Assembly: GCA_963808965.1 (NCBI GenBank)
Contig: CAWEHU010000016.1
Location: 124,001 to 188,000, forward strand
Length of the DNA stretch: 64,000 nucleotides
DNA from: CAWEHU01 sp963808965
GTDB taxonomy: Bacteria > Pseudomonadota > Alphaproteobacteria > Acetobacterales > Acetobacteraceae
Direction of reading: 5' to 3'
Each line of letters begins with the position of its first letter. Position 1 is the first letter of the stretch. A model generated the notes under the pieces. It did not search any database. It saw nothing but the letters and a program-made list of their open reading frames with translations, and was not told where the DNA came from. Shown piece after piece: positions 46,145 to 55,740 of this stretch. A program made the translations under genes and the position numbers.

Positions 46145-48270
46145 TTATTGTACCGCCATCTCGATCACCGCGTCGGCCGCGAACGCGCCCTCGCCTTCCG
46201 GCATGGCGAACACCGGATTGAGGTCGATTGACCGCAGGCGCGGCCCGGCCTGATGCGCGAACACCGAAAGCCGCGCGAGCATCCGCGCCAGAGCCGGCAC
46301 GTCGGCGCGCTTGCGGCCGCGCGCGCCCAGCAGCAGCGGCGCGCCTTTGATGCTGCGGATCATCTGCTCCGCCACGTCCTCACCGAAGGGGCAGCGGCGG
46401 AACACGACATCCTTCAGGATTTCCACGAAAATACCGCCAAGGCCGAACATCGCGATAGGTCCGAACACCGGGTCGCGGTTGATGCCGAGGATGCACTCGA
46501 CGCCGCCCTGGAGCTGCTTCGCGACCAGCACGCCCTCGATCCGCGCGCCCGGCGCCGCGTCCCGCGCGCGTTGCAGCAACGTCGCGTGTCCGGCACGCAC
46601 GTCATCGGCATTGGCAAGCCCGAGCAGGACGCCGCCGATCTCCGATTTGTGCAGGATGTCGGGCGAGAGAATCTTCAGCACCACCGGGTAGCCGAACCAC
46701 TCCGCCGCCTGCACCGCGTCCTCTTCCGAGGCGCAGACGCGCTCCGGCGCGGACTCGATGCCGGCTTCGGCGAGCAGCCGCTTGGCCTCGGCCTCGGTCG
46801 GCGTGAGCTCGGGCATCGTGAGCGGGGGGACATCGGGCGGGGGTGCGGCGTTCGCGCGCTCGAATGCCGCGCCGAACCGGCCCATGGCGTGGATCGCGGC
46901 GACGGCCCGCGTCGGATCGCGGAACACGACGAAACCGTCGCGCTCGAATTCCTCCTCCCGCTCGGCGGGCGCGAGCACGCTCAGAACGTAGAGCCGGTCC
47001 TTGTGGCGCTCCATCGACGTGCGTAGCTGGACGCGGAGTTCGGGGCCGATCGAGGATGACGCGCCGACCGAGCTGAAGAACGCCAGCACCGAGGCGTAAC
47101 CGCCCTCGTCCAGCATCACGTCGGCGAACCGGCCGATCATCGACATGTCGTTGAACACCTGCGCGGTGCAATCGACCGGATTGATCGGCGAGGCGAACGG
47201 GATGAGTTCCTTGAGCCGCTCCTGCGCCTCGGCCGGGAGCTGCGGCATCGAGAGGCCGAGCGACTCGGCCGCGTCCGAGATCAAAACCCCAGCGCCGCCG
47301 CTGATCGTGATGACGCCCAACGTGTTGCGCGCGGGATAGACCCGGCGCGTCGCGGTCTGCGCGATGTCGAGCAGCTGCTCCGTCGTCTGCGCGCGCACCA
47401 CGCCGAACTCCGCGAGCACCGCGTCCGTCACCGCGTCGTCACCCGCGATGGATGCGGTGTGCGACTTCGCCGCTTCGCGCCCGAGCGCGCTGCGGCCGAC
47501 CTTCATCATCACGACCGGCTTGCGCGCCTGCCGGGCCGCCTCCAAAGCGGCAAGGAAGCGCTCCGATTCGTCTGATGCCCTCGGCATAAGCGGCGATCAC
47601 GTCGGTATCGGGATCTTCCGCCATCCAGCCGATCACGTCACCGAGCGTCACGTCGGCCTGGTTGCCGGTGGTGACGCAAATCGGCGTACCCATGCGGCGG
47701 TCGCGCGCCTCGGCGTAAAGATGCGTGCCGTACGCGCCGGACTGGCTCGCGATACCGATGCGGCCGGCGCGCGGGAAGCCGCCCTCGAAGCTCGTCGTGA
47801 ACATGGGGTAGAAGCCGATGCGGCTGTTGAACAGGCCGAGACAATTCGGCCCGAGCAGCCGCATCCCGTGCGCGCGTGCGTGCCCGACCAACCTGTCCTG
47901 CGCCGCCGCTCCGTCGCTGGTTTCGGCGAAACCGGCGGTGAACACGATGACCGCCTTCACTCCGCGCTTGCCGAGATCGTCCACCGCCTGCACGGCGAGC
48001 TCGCCCGGGACCGCGACAATCGCGACATCCGGCGTCTCCGGCAGGTCGGCGACCGATTGATACGCGGGCAGACCCTGGATCTCGCGCCGCTTCGGGTTCA
48101 CCGGCAAGATCGGGCCGGCGAAATTCTGCGCCAGCATGTAGGCGATCGGCCGTCCGCCGATGCGCGTCGGATCGGCGGACGCGCCGACGATCGCGACCGA
48201 GCGCGGCGCGATCAGCCGCGTGAGACTTCGCGAAGCGCAATTCAGGCTGCTGGACGGGTGGACTGGTCAT
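46145..48270 (-). CDS. NDP-forming acyl/acetate-CoA ligase family (two frame breaks)
   Basis: About 708 aa, fused alpha and beta parts. Start ATG 48270 (or 48279) overlaps the upstream acyl-CoA dehydrogenase end. Extra base at about 48218 lies between RFAK and LTRLIAPRSVAIVGASADPT; then VAIVAVPGELAVQAVDDLGK, RLLGPNCLGLFNS and IGIASQSGAYGTHLYAEARD. A second extra base at about 47578 is between YAEGI and DESERFLAALEAARQARKPV; then GREAAKSHTASIAGDD, with the phospho-His region. The ATP-grasp half has ESAPERVCASEEDAVQAAEW, FGYPVVLKILSPDILHKSEI, GLGGIFVEIL. Forms acyl-CoA from acid, NTP and CoA. Confidence 0.85.
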
Positions 48271-49429
48271 CGCTTGCATCCGTCCCGATCAGGCCGCCCG
48301 CGCCGGCGACGATGCGCAAATGATGCTCGGTGTCGCCGAACTGCAACTCGATCATGGTCAGCCGCTTGAAGTGGTGCGCCGGCCGGTACTCCATCGTCAT
48401 GCCGATGCCGCCGTGCAGCTGCACCGCTTGCTGGCTGACGAACCGGGCCGATTGGTTGACCTGCACCTTGGCCGCCGAGATGGCGGTGCGGCGCTGCGCT
48501 GCATCCTCGGCATCGGCCATCATCGCCGCGTACATCTCCATGCTGCGCGCCTGCTCCAGCGCGATCATCATGTCCACGGCGCGGTGCTGCAACGCCTGGA
48601 AGCTGCCGATGGAAACGCCGAACTGCTTGCGATCCTTGAGGTAGCCGACCGTCGCCTGGTGCAGCGCCTCCATCGCTCCGACGGCCTCCGCACAGAGCGC
48701 GGCGATCGCGCCATCGACCACACGCTCGATCAGCGCCAGCCCGCGATCCTGTTCGCCGATAAGCGAGTCGTCGCCGACGCGTGCGTCGGAGAGCTGCACC
48801 TCCGCCGCGCGCATCCCGTCCTGCGTCGCATAGCCGCGCACGGCGACCCCCTCCGCCTTCGGATCGACCAGGAACAGGCTGATGCCGTCCCGGTCGCGCC
48901 TGCCGCCCCCGGTACGGGCGCTCACCACGATGCGGTCGGCGCAATCCCCGTGCAGGACGACGCTCTTGCTCCCTTGCAGCGTCCAACCCCCATCCGCGCG
49001 CTGCGCCTTCGTGGCGACGTCGTGCAGATCGAAGCGGCTCTGTGGTTCGACCTGCGCGAAGGCGAGCTTCATCGCACCCTCTGCGATGCGCGGGATCAGC
49101 TCGGCGCGTTGCTGCTCGCTGCCGCCCAACCGCAGGAAGCCGCCACCGAGCACGACCGTCGCGAGATACGGTTCGAGCGCGAGCCCGCGACCGAACGCCT
49201 CCATGAGAATCATCGTCTCGACCGGGCCGCCGCCGAATCCGCCCGCGCTCTCCTCGAACGGCAGCGCGAGCAACCCGAGTTCCGCGTATTGCGCCCAGAG
49301 CCGTTCGCTCCATCCATGCGGCTCGCGCTGATACGCCTTGCGTTTCTCGAAATCGCCGTACTGATCCTCGATCAGCCGGTCCACGCTGTCCTTCAAAAGC
49401 CGCTGATCGTCGTTGAGGTCGAAATCCAT
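48242..49429 (-). CDS. Acyl-CoA dehydrogenase, pimeloyl-CoA DH small-subunit-like
   Basis: 395 aa. FAD enzyme that oxidises acyl-CoA to enoyl-CoA. MDFDLNDDQRLLKDSVDRLI, GLLALPFEESAGGFGGGPVE, MEAFGRGLALEPYLATVVLG, WTLQGSKSVVLHG, DRKQFGVSIGSFQALQHRAV, AVQLHGGIGMTMEYRPAHHF. The length and opening match the PimD-type partner of a heteromeric acyl-CoA dehydrogenase; the large-subunit-like gene is 12 bp upstream. Overlaps the next gene by about 29 bp. Confidence 0.88.
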   Translation of the reverse strand: MDFDLNDDQRLLKDSVDRLIEDQYGDFEKRKAYQREPHGWSERLWAQYAELGLLALPFEESAGGFGGGPVETMILMEAFGRGLALEPYLATVVLGGGFLRLGGSEQQRAELIPRIAEGAMKLAFAQVEPQSRFDLHDVATKAQRADGGWTLQGSKSVVLHGDCADRIVVSARTGGGRRDRDGISLFLVDPKAEGVAVRGYATQDGMRAAEVQLSDARVGDDSLIGEQDRGLALIERVVDGAIAALCAEAVGAMEALHQATVGYLKDRKQFGVSIGSFQALQHRAVDMMIALEQARSMEMYAAMMADAEDAAQRRTAISAAKVQVNQSARFVSQQAVQLHGGIGMTMEYRPAHHFKRLTMIELQFGDTEHHLRIVAGAGGLIGTDASDDQSTRPAA

Positions 49430-49441
49430 GCGCGGCCTCTT

Positions 49442-50644
<1,203 letters not shown>

Positions 50645-50707
50645 CGGCGTGTTTCCTTCCGTTCCCCTCCCCCAACCCCCTCCCGCAAGGGGAGCGGGCT
50701 TCTTCCC

Positions 50708-50730
50708 CCCTTTCCCGTTGCGGGAGAGGG
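50708..50730. terminator. GGGAGAGGG hairpin between pimF-like and pimC-like genes
   Basis: Imperfect hairpin (CCCTTTCCCG/CGGGAGAGGG) followed by CCGGGGTGAGGG, in the 99-bp gap between two same-strand genes. Same family as 41581-41604 and 18017-18040. It may attenuate transcription of the downstream genes or be a REP-type repeat inserted in the operon. Confidence 0.5.
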
Positions 50731-50743
50731 CCGGGGTGAGGGA

Positions 50744-52828
50744 TCATTTCTCGTCCTTGAGTGACCCGAAACCCGCGCCCTCCGCCGCGAGCCGGGCGAG
50801 CAGCGGCGCGGGTTGCAGGCTCGCTTCTCCCGTCTGCGCGGCGTAGTTCTCCAATCGCCGGGCAATGTGCGCCAGGCCGATGCTGTCGGCGTACCACATC
50901 GGGCCGCCACGCCAGGCGGGCCAGCCGTAGCCATTGAGCCAGATCACGTCGATGTCGCTCGGCCGCGCCGCGATCCCTTCATCCAAGATGCGCGCACCCT
51001 CGTTGATCATCGGGAACACCAGCCGCTCGATGATCTCGTCGCGTCCGATGCTCCGCCGCGCGATGCCCTGTTGCTCCGAGATGTTCGCGATCAGCCGCTC
51101 CACCTCGGGATCGCGTGCCGGTTTGCGCGGATCCTCGGCGTAGCTGTAGTAGCCGCGGCCGGTTTTCTGGCCGAGCCGCCCTGCCTCGCACAGCGCGTCC
51201 GCGATCGGTGCCCGTTTGCCCTGCGCCTTGCGGATTCGCCAGCCGATATCGAGCCCGGCGAGATCCGACACCGCGAACGGCCCCATGCGGAATCCGAACT
51301 CGGTCATCGCGGCGTCCACCTCATGCGGCAACGCGCCTTCGAACAATAGCCGCTCGGCCTCGCGCGTCCGCTGCGCCAGCATTCGGTTGCCAACAAAACC
51401 ATAACAGACGCCGACGACGACGGGCACCTTGCCGAGCTTCTGGCCAAGCGCCACCGCGGTCGCCAGCACGTCGGGCGCCGTCTCCGCGCCGCGCACCACT
51501 TCCAGAAGCCGCATCACGTTCGCCGGGCTGAAGAAATGCAGCCCGAGCACATCGCCGGGCCGCTTCGTGGCAGCGGCGATCTCGTTCACGTCGAGATAGG
51601 AGGTGTTGGTCGCCAGAATCGTGCCCGGCCGTGTGATCCGGTCGAGTTCGCCGAAAATCTGCCGCTTGAGCGGCATATCCTCGAACACCGCTTCCACCAC
51701 GATGTCGGCCTCCGCCGCGGCGTCCATTCCGACCGCACCCTGGATCGCCTCGCGAAATTCTTCGGAGTCGGCGTGGGAAAGGCTGCCGCGCTTCACGGAC
51801 GCTGCGTAGTTCTTGGCGATTCGCTCGCGTCCCGCATCCAGCGCTTCCTGACTGGTCTCGATGAGGGTGACGGGGATGCCGGCCTGCGCGAAGCACATCG
51901 CGATTCCGCCGCCCATCGTGCCGGCGCCGAGCACGGCCGCGCGGCGGATCGGGCGCTGTCGGATGTCCTTGGACAGGCCGGGCACGCGGGCGCTGGCGCG
52001 CTCGGCGAAGAAGGCGTAGCGCAGCGCCTTCGAGGTCTCGTCCTGCACGAGCCGCTCGAACGCCTGCCGCTCCAGCACCATGCCTTCCTCGAACGGACGA
52101 TCGAGCGCCGCGCGCACGGCCTCGACGCAGGCCGCAGGCGCGGGTAGCCCGCGCGCCCGCTTCAGCGCGGCCGCCGCGGCTTTCTCGAACTCCTGCCGAC
52201 CCGCCGGATCGGATGGCGACGGGGTCAGATCGCGGGTGCGCCGGAGCGGAGTGCCCGCGGTGGCGAGCTTGCGCGCGTGCGCTATGGCCGCGCCTTCCAG
52301 ATCGTCCTCGGCGATGGCGTCAATGAGGCGGAGCTTAAGTGCGCGCTGTGCCGAGACCGGCTCGCCTGTCACGATCATCTCGAGCGCCGCCTCCGCGCCG
52401 ATGAGGCGAGGCAGGCGTTGCGTTCCGCCTGCGCCCGGCAACAAGCCGAGCTTCACCTCCGGCAATCCGAGCTTTGCGTTCGGTGAGGCGATGCGGGCGT
52501 GGCAGCCCATCGCGAGTTCGAGCCCGCCTCCCAAGGCAGCGCCGTTGATGGCGGCGACGATCGGCTTGCGGCATTGGTCGAGCGCCGCGATCACCTCCCG
52601 CAAGGTCGGACTCTGCGGGGGTTTGCCGAACTCGGTTATGTCGGCTCCGGCGACAAAAATGCGCCCCTTCGCCGCGAGCACGACGGCCTTCACGTCCTGC
52701 TGTTGCCCTGCGCGATCAATTTCCTCGACGATGCCCGCGCGGACGCTGGCTTTCAGCGCGTTCACCGGGGGATTGTCGATCGTGAGGACCGCAACCCCAT
52801 CCTCGACCCGCACGCTGACGTTGTCCAT
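50744..52828 (-). CDS. Enoyl-CoA hydratase/3-hydroxyacyl-CoA dehydrogenase (FadB/FadJ/PimF-like)
   Basis: 694 aa from ATG 52828 (GGAGG upstream). N-terminal crotonase domain: VAVLTIDNPPVNALKASVRA, GRIFVAGADITEFGKPP, AINGAALGGGLELAMGCHAR, LGLPEVKLGLLPGAGGTQRL. Middle NAD-binding domain: RAAVLGAGTMGGGIAMCFAQ; ADIVVEAVFEDMPLKRQIFG; ATNTSYLDVNEIAAATKRPG; VLGLHFFSPANVMRLLEVVR. C-terminal 3HCDH: CYGFVGNRMLAQRTREAERL, GRGYYSYAEDPRKPARDPEV, NGYGWPAWRGGPMWYAD. Heads the acyl-CoA operon. Confidence 0.93.
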   Translation of the reverse strand: MDNVSVRVEDGVAVLTIDNPPVNALKASVRAGIVEEIDRAGQQQDVKAVVLAAKGRIFVAGADITEFGKPPQSPTLREVIAALDQCRKPIVAAINGAALGGGLELAMGCHARIASPNAKLGLPEVKLGLLPGAGGTQRLPRLIGAEAALEMIVTGEPVSAQRALKLRLIDAIAEDDLEGAAIAHARKLATAGTPLRRTRDLTPSPSDPAGRQEFEKAAAAALKRARGLPAPAACVEAVRAALDRPFEEGMVLERQAFERLVQDETSKALRYAFFAERASARVPGLSKDIRQRPIRRAAVLGAGTMGGGIAMCFAQAGIPVTLIETSQEALDAGRERIAKNYAASVKRGSLSHADSEEFREAIQGAVGMDAAAEADIVVEAVFEDMPLKRQIFGELDRITRPGTILATNTSYLDVNEIAAATKRPGDVLGLHFFSPANVMRLLEVVRGAETAPDVLATAVALGQKLGKVPVVVGVCYGFVGNRMLAQRTREAERLLFEGALPHEVDAAMTEFGFRMGPFAVSDLAGLDIGWRIRKAQGKRAPIADALCEAGRLGQKTGRGYYSYAEDPRKPARDPEVERLIANISEQQGIARRSIGRDEIIERLVFPMINEGARILDEGIAARPSDIDVIWLNGYGWPAWRGGPMWYADSIGLAHIARRLENYAAQTGEASLQPAPLLARLAAEGAGFGSLKDEK

Positions 52829-53046
52829 GCGCGGTTTCCTCCCGGCTAGCATCTTCCTTTGCGCCCCAGCTTTCGCAAGAGCCAGGATGGAGGCGATTAC
52901 ATTTTCGCGAGAGGCGTGGTTTCTGCCGCAAGCTGCGGGCGCAATCTCGCGCTGCGGCGCAGCATCGGGCTCGCGAGCACCTTGCGGAGGGCGCGCGACT
53001 GTGCCGATGCTTTGGCGGAGCGCTGCACCACAGAGGGAGGTCTGCC

Positions 53047-54276
53047 ATGCCCGTAACTCGTCGTGGGGTGCTTGGAGCCGCTTCGCTGGCAGTCACGCTT
53101 CCGATGACGCGAACCGGACGCGCCGAGGCTCCGACGATCCGCATCGGCGTGCTCACCGACAAATCCGGCCCATACAGCGATACGACGGGCATCGGGTCCT
53201 ATGTGTGCGGTAAATATGCCGCCGACGAGTTCGGCAACGGACACGGCTTCAACGTCGAAGTGATTCACGCCGACCACCAGAACAAGCCCGATATCGGTGC
53301 GAATATCGCGCGCAAATGGTACGACCGCGACGGCGTGGATATGGTGCTCGACGTGCCGACTTCCTCGGTCGCGCTTGCCATCGCGGCCGTCACGAAAGAG
53401 AAGAACAAGGTATTCGTGAACTCCGGCGCGGCCACCGCCGATCTGACCGGCGCGCAGTGCTCACCGAATACGGTGCATTGGACCTACGACACCTACATGC
53501 TCGCCCACTCGACCGCGAGCCAAGTGGTCAAGATCGGCGGAAACAAGTGGTTTTTCATCACCGCAGATTATGTGTTCGGCCAACAGCTCGAACGCGACGC
53601 CTCCCGCTTCGTGAAGGAAGCCGGCGGGAGCGTGCTGGGCCGCGCTGCCTACCCGTTCCCGACCACGACGGATTTCTCCTCATATCTGGTGCAGGCCCAG
53701 TCGAGCGGCGCGAACGTGCTCGGCCTCGCGATGGCGGGCGGTGATGTATCAAACTGCGTGAAGCAGGCGCATGAATTTGGGCTGACGCCGACGATGAAGC
53801 TGGCTGCGTTGCTGTCGCAGCCGGCGGACATCGAGGCGATGGGCGTGGAAATCGCGCAAGGTCTTTACATGACCTCGACTTTCTATTGGGACCTGAACGA
53901 CGGCACGCGCGCCTTCACGCGGAAGGTGCAGTCGCAGATGCCGAAGCAGGAGCCGCCGAACATGATCCAGGCGGGCTGCTACGCCGGAACGCTGCATTAC
54001 CTGAAGGCGGTCGCCGCGATGGGAGCGGCGAAGGCGAAGGCCGACGGTGCGGCGGTCGTCGCGCAGATGAAGGCGATGCCGATCGAGGACGAGGCCTTCG
54101 GCTCCGGTCGCATCCGGGAAGACGGGCGGGCGTTGTTCCCGGTGTATCTGTTCGAGGTGAAGGCGCCCGCGGAGAGTAAAGGCAAGTGGGATCTGCTGAA
54201 GCTCGTGGTCACGACCCCGGCGGACCAGGCTTGGCGGCCGATGTCGGAAGGCGGGTGCGGGATGGTGAAGAGCTGA
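53047..54276 (+). CDS. Leu/Ile/Val-binding-type periplasmic protein
   Basis: 409 aa. Signal peptide with RRGVLGAASLAVTLPMTRTG; mature start PTIRIGVLTDKSGPYSDTTG; VIHADHQNKPDIGANIARKW, MVLDVPTSSVALAIAAVTKE, KWFFITADYVFGQQLERDAS, TSTFYWDLNDGTRAFTRK. Close paralogue of 44912-46132. GAGGGAGG precedes ATG 53047. Followed 12 bp later by a hydroxyacyl-CoA dehydrogenase and a thioesterase on the same strand; no permease or ATPase gene. Ligand unknown. Confidence 0.9.
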   Translation: MPVTRRGVLGAASLAVTLPMTRTGRAEAPTIRIGVLTDKSGPYSDTTGIGSYVCGKYAADEFGNGHGFNVEVIHADHQNKPDIGANIARKWYDRDGVDMVLDVPTSSVALAIAAVTKEKNKVFVNSGAATADLTGAQCSPNTVHWTYDTYMLAHSTASQVVKIGGNKWFFITADYVFGQQLERDASRFVKEAGGSVLGRAAYPFPTTTDFSSYLVQAQSSGANVLGLAMAGGDVSNCVKQAHEFGLTPTMKLAALLSQPADIEAMGVEIAQGLYMTSTFYWDLNDGTRAFTRKVQSQMPKQEPPNMIQAGCYAGTLHYLKAVAAMGAAKAKADGAAVVAQMKAMPIEDEAFGSGRIREDGRALFPVYLFEVKAPAESKGKWDLLKLVVTTPADQAWRPMSEGGCGMVKS

Positions 54277-54288
54277 GGAAGCGAGTCG

Positions 54289-55236
54289 ATGCAGGTCTCG
54301 ATTATCGGCGCGGGCACGATGGGGCATGGGCTCGCCCTCGTGTTCGCGTTGGGCGGCCATGCCGTGCGGCTGACCGACAGCGATGCGGCCGTGCTGGAAC
54401 GGGCCGGGGCGTTGATGGAGGGGGCGCTCGCCACCTTGCGGGAAGCCGGGGAGGCGGATGCGTCCTGGACCTCCGAGCGGCTCGCCGGCGCGATCCGACG
54501 ATGCGCGACTCTCGCGGAGACGGTCGAGAGCGCGGAACTCATCGTGGAGGCGATCATCGAGCAGCCCGAGGCGAAACGGCGGTTGTTCACGGAGATCGAC
54601 GGGCTCGCGCTCGAGGGTGCGATCATTGCCAGCAACACGAGCCATCTCGATCCCTTCCCGCTCATGCCGGAGCGGCGGCAATCCCGCGCGGTGATCGCCC
54701 ACTGGTACACGCCTCCCTATCTCGTCGATCTCGTGGATATCGTCGGCGGGCCCGGCACCGATCCGGCGATCGTTGCCAAGATGCGCGATACGATCACGGC
54801 GCTCGGGCAGGTGCCGGTCGTGCTCCGTCGGTTCATTCCGGGCTACATCGCCAATCGCATCCAGGCGGCGATCGGTCTTGAGGTGAACTGGCTGCTCGAC
54901 CAGGGCTATGCATCCCCCCGCGAGATCGACAACTCGATCATCCACGGCCTCGCCCTGCGCATTCCGATCCTCGGGCATCTGGCGAAAGGCGATTTCACCG
55001 GATTGCAGTTGCTGCAACACGCGCTCGCCAACCGCAGCTACGCGCCGCCGCCCGCGACGGGGCGGAGCGAGACCCTGGACCGGCTGGTATCGGAGGGGCG
55101 TACCGGCGTGCTGGCCGGACGCGGCTATTTCGATTGGGGCGGTCGCGATCCCGCCGATTTGTTCCGGGAGCGCGACCGCAAGCTGCTCGCACTGAAGCGC
55201 GCGATGCGCGAGGTGGGGACCATGCGCGGCCAATGA
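54289..55236 (+). CDS. 3-hydroxyacyl-CoA dehydrogenase-type NAD enzyme
   Basis: 315 aa, single-function: QVSIIGAGTMGHGLALVFAL (NAD site), ESAELIVEAIIEQPEAKRRL, GAIIASNTSHLDPFPLMP, RAVIAHWYTPPYLVDLVDIV, GQVPVVLRRFIPGYIANRIQ, GYASPREIDNSIIHGLALRI. The HWYTPP in place of HF.NP is a variant seen in L-gulonate or carnitine-type relatives. Substrate unknown. ATGA overlap with the thioesterase. Confidence 0.85.
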   Translation: MQVSIIGAGTMGHGLALVFALGGHAVRLTDSDAAVLERAGALMEGALATLREAGEADASWTSERLAGAIRRCATLAETVESAELIVEAIIEQPEAKRRLFTEIDGLALEGAIIASNTSHLDPFPLMPERRQSRAVIAHWYTPPYLVDLVDIVGGPGTDPAIVAKMRDTITALGQVPVVLRRFIPGYIANRIQAAIGLEVNWLLDQGYASPREIDNSIIHGLALRIPILGHLAKGDFTGLQLLQHALANRSYAPPPATGRSETLDRLVSEGRTGVLAGRGYFDWGGRDPADLFRERDRKLLALKRAMREVGTMRGQ

Positions 55237-55667
55237 CGGACGGGCCGGACCTCACTGATCGCGCCAGCTTCGAGAACTGGGCGACGGAGAACGTGCGCTA
55301 CGGCGACACCGACCGGCAGGGCCACGTCAACAACGCGGTCTTCGCGACCTATTCGGAAAGCGGCCGGTCCGCGTTTCTCCGCTCCGCCGCCTTGCCCGCG
55401 TTTCCGGCCGGGTGCTGGATGGTGCTTGTCGCGATCACGATCGAGTTTCGCGCGGAAGTGTTCTGGCCGGACCAGGTCGATATCGGCACGACGGTTCTCT
55501 CGGTCGGGCGCAGCTCCATCACGATCGGCCAAGGCATGTTCACGAGCGGCGGATGCGTCGCGACCAGCCGTAACACCGTGGTTATGGTCGATCAGCAGAC
55601 GCGCCGCCCAACCCCGCTGCCTGCCGAATACCGGCAGGCGCTCGCCGGCATGGCGCACCTGCGATGA
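55233..55667 (+). CDS. Acyl-CoA thioesterase (4HBT hotdog)
   Basis: 144 aa from ATG 55233, overlapping the upstream TGA by 4 bp. ENVRYGDTDRQGHVNNAVFA is the 4HBT active-site motif (Asp in DTDRQGHVNN), followed by TYSESGRSAFLRSAALPAFP, WMVLVAITIEFRAEVFWPDQ, VDIGTTVLSVGRSSITIGQG. Hydrolyses an acyl-CoA thioester. The dehydrogenase-thioesterase pairing is seen in carnitine catabolism, which is one possible role; the upstream binding protein could import the substrate. Confidence 0.85.
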   Translation: MTDGPDLTDRASFENWATENVRYGDTDRQGHVNNAVFATYSESGRSAFLRSAALPAFPAGCWMVLVAITIEFRAEVFWPDQVDIGTTVLSVGRSSITIGQGMFTSGGCVATSRNTVVMVDQQTRRPTPLPAEYRQALAGMAHLR

Positions 55668-55740
55668 TCTAAGCGGATGGCGCGCCTGCGATGCGGCGGC
55701 GGGACTTGCCCTCGAGCGGCGAAGCGGCGAATAGGAGCGC

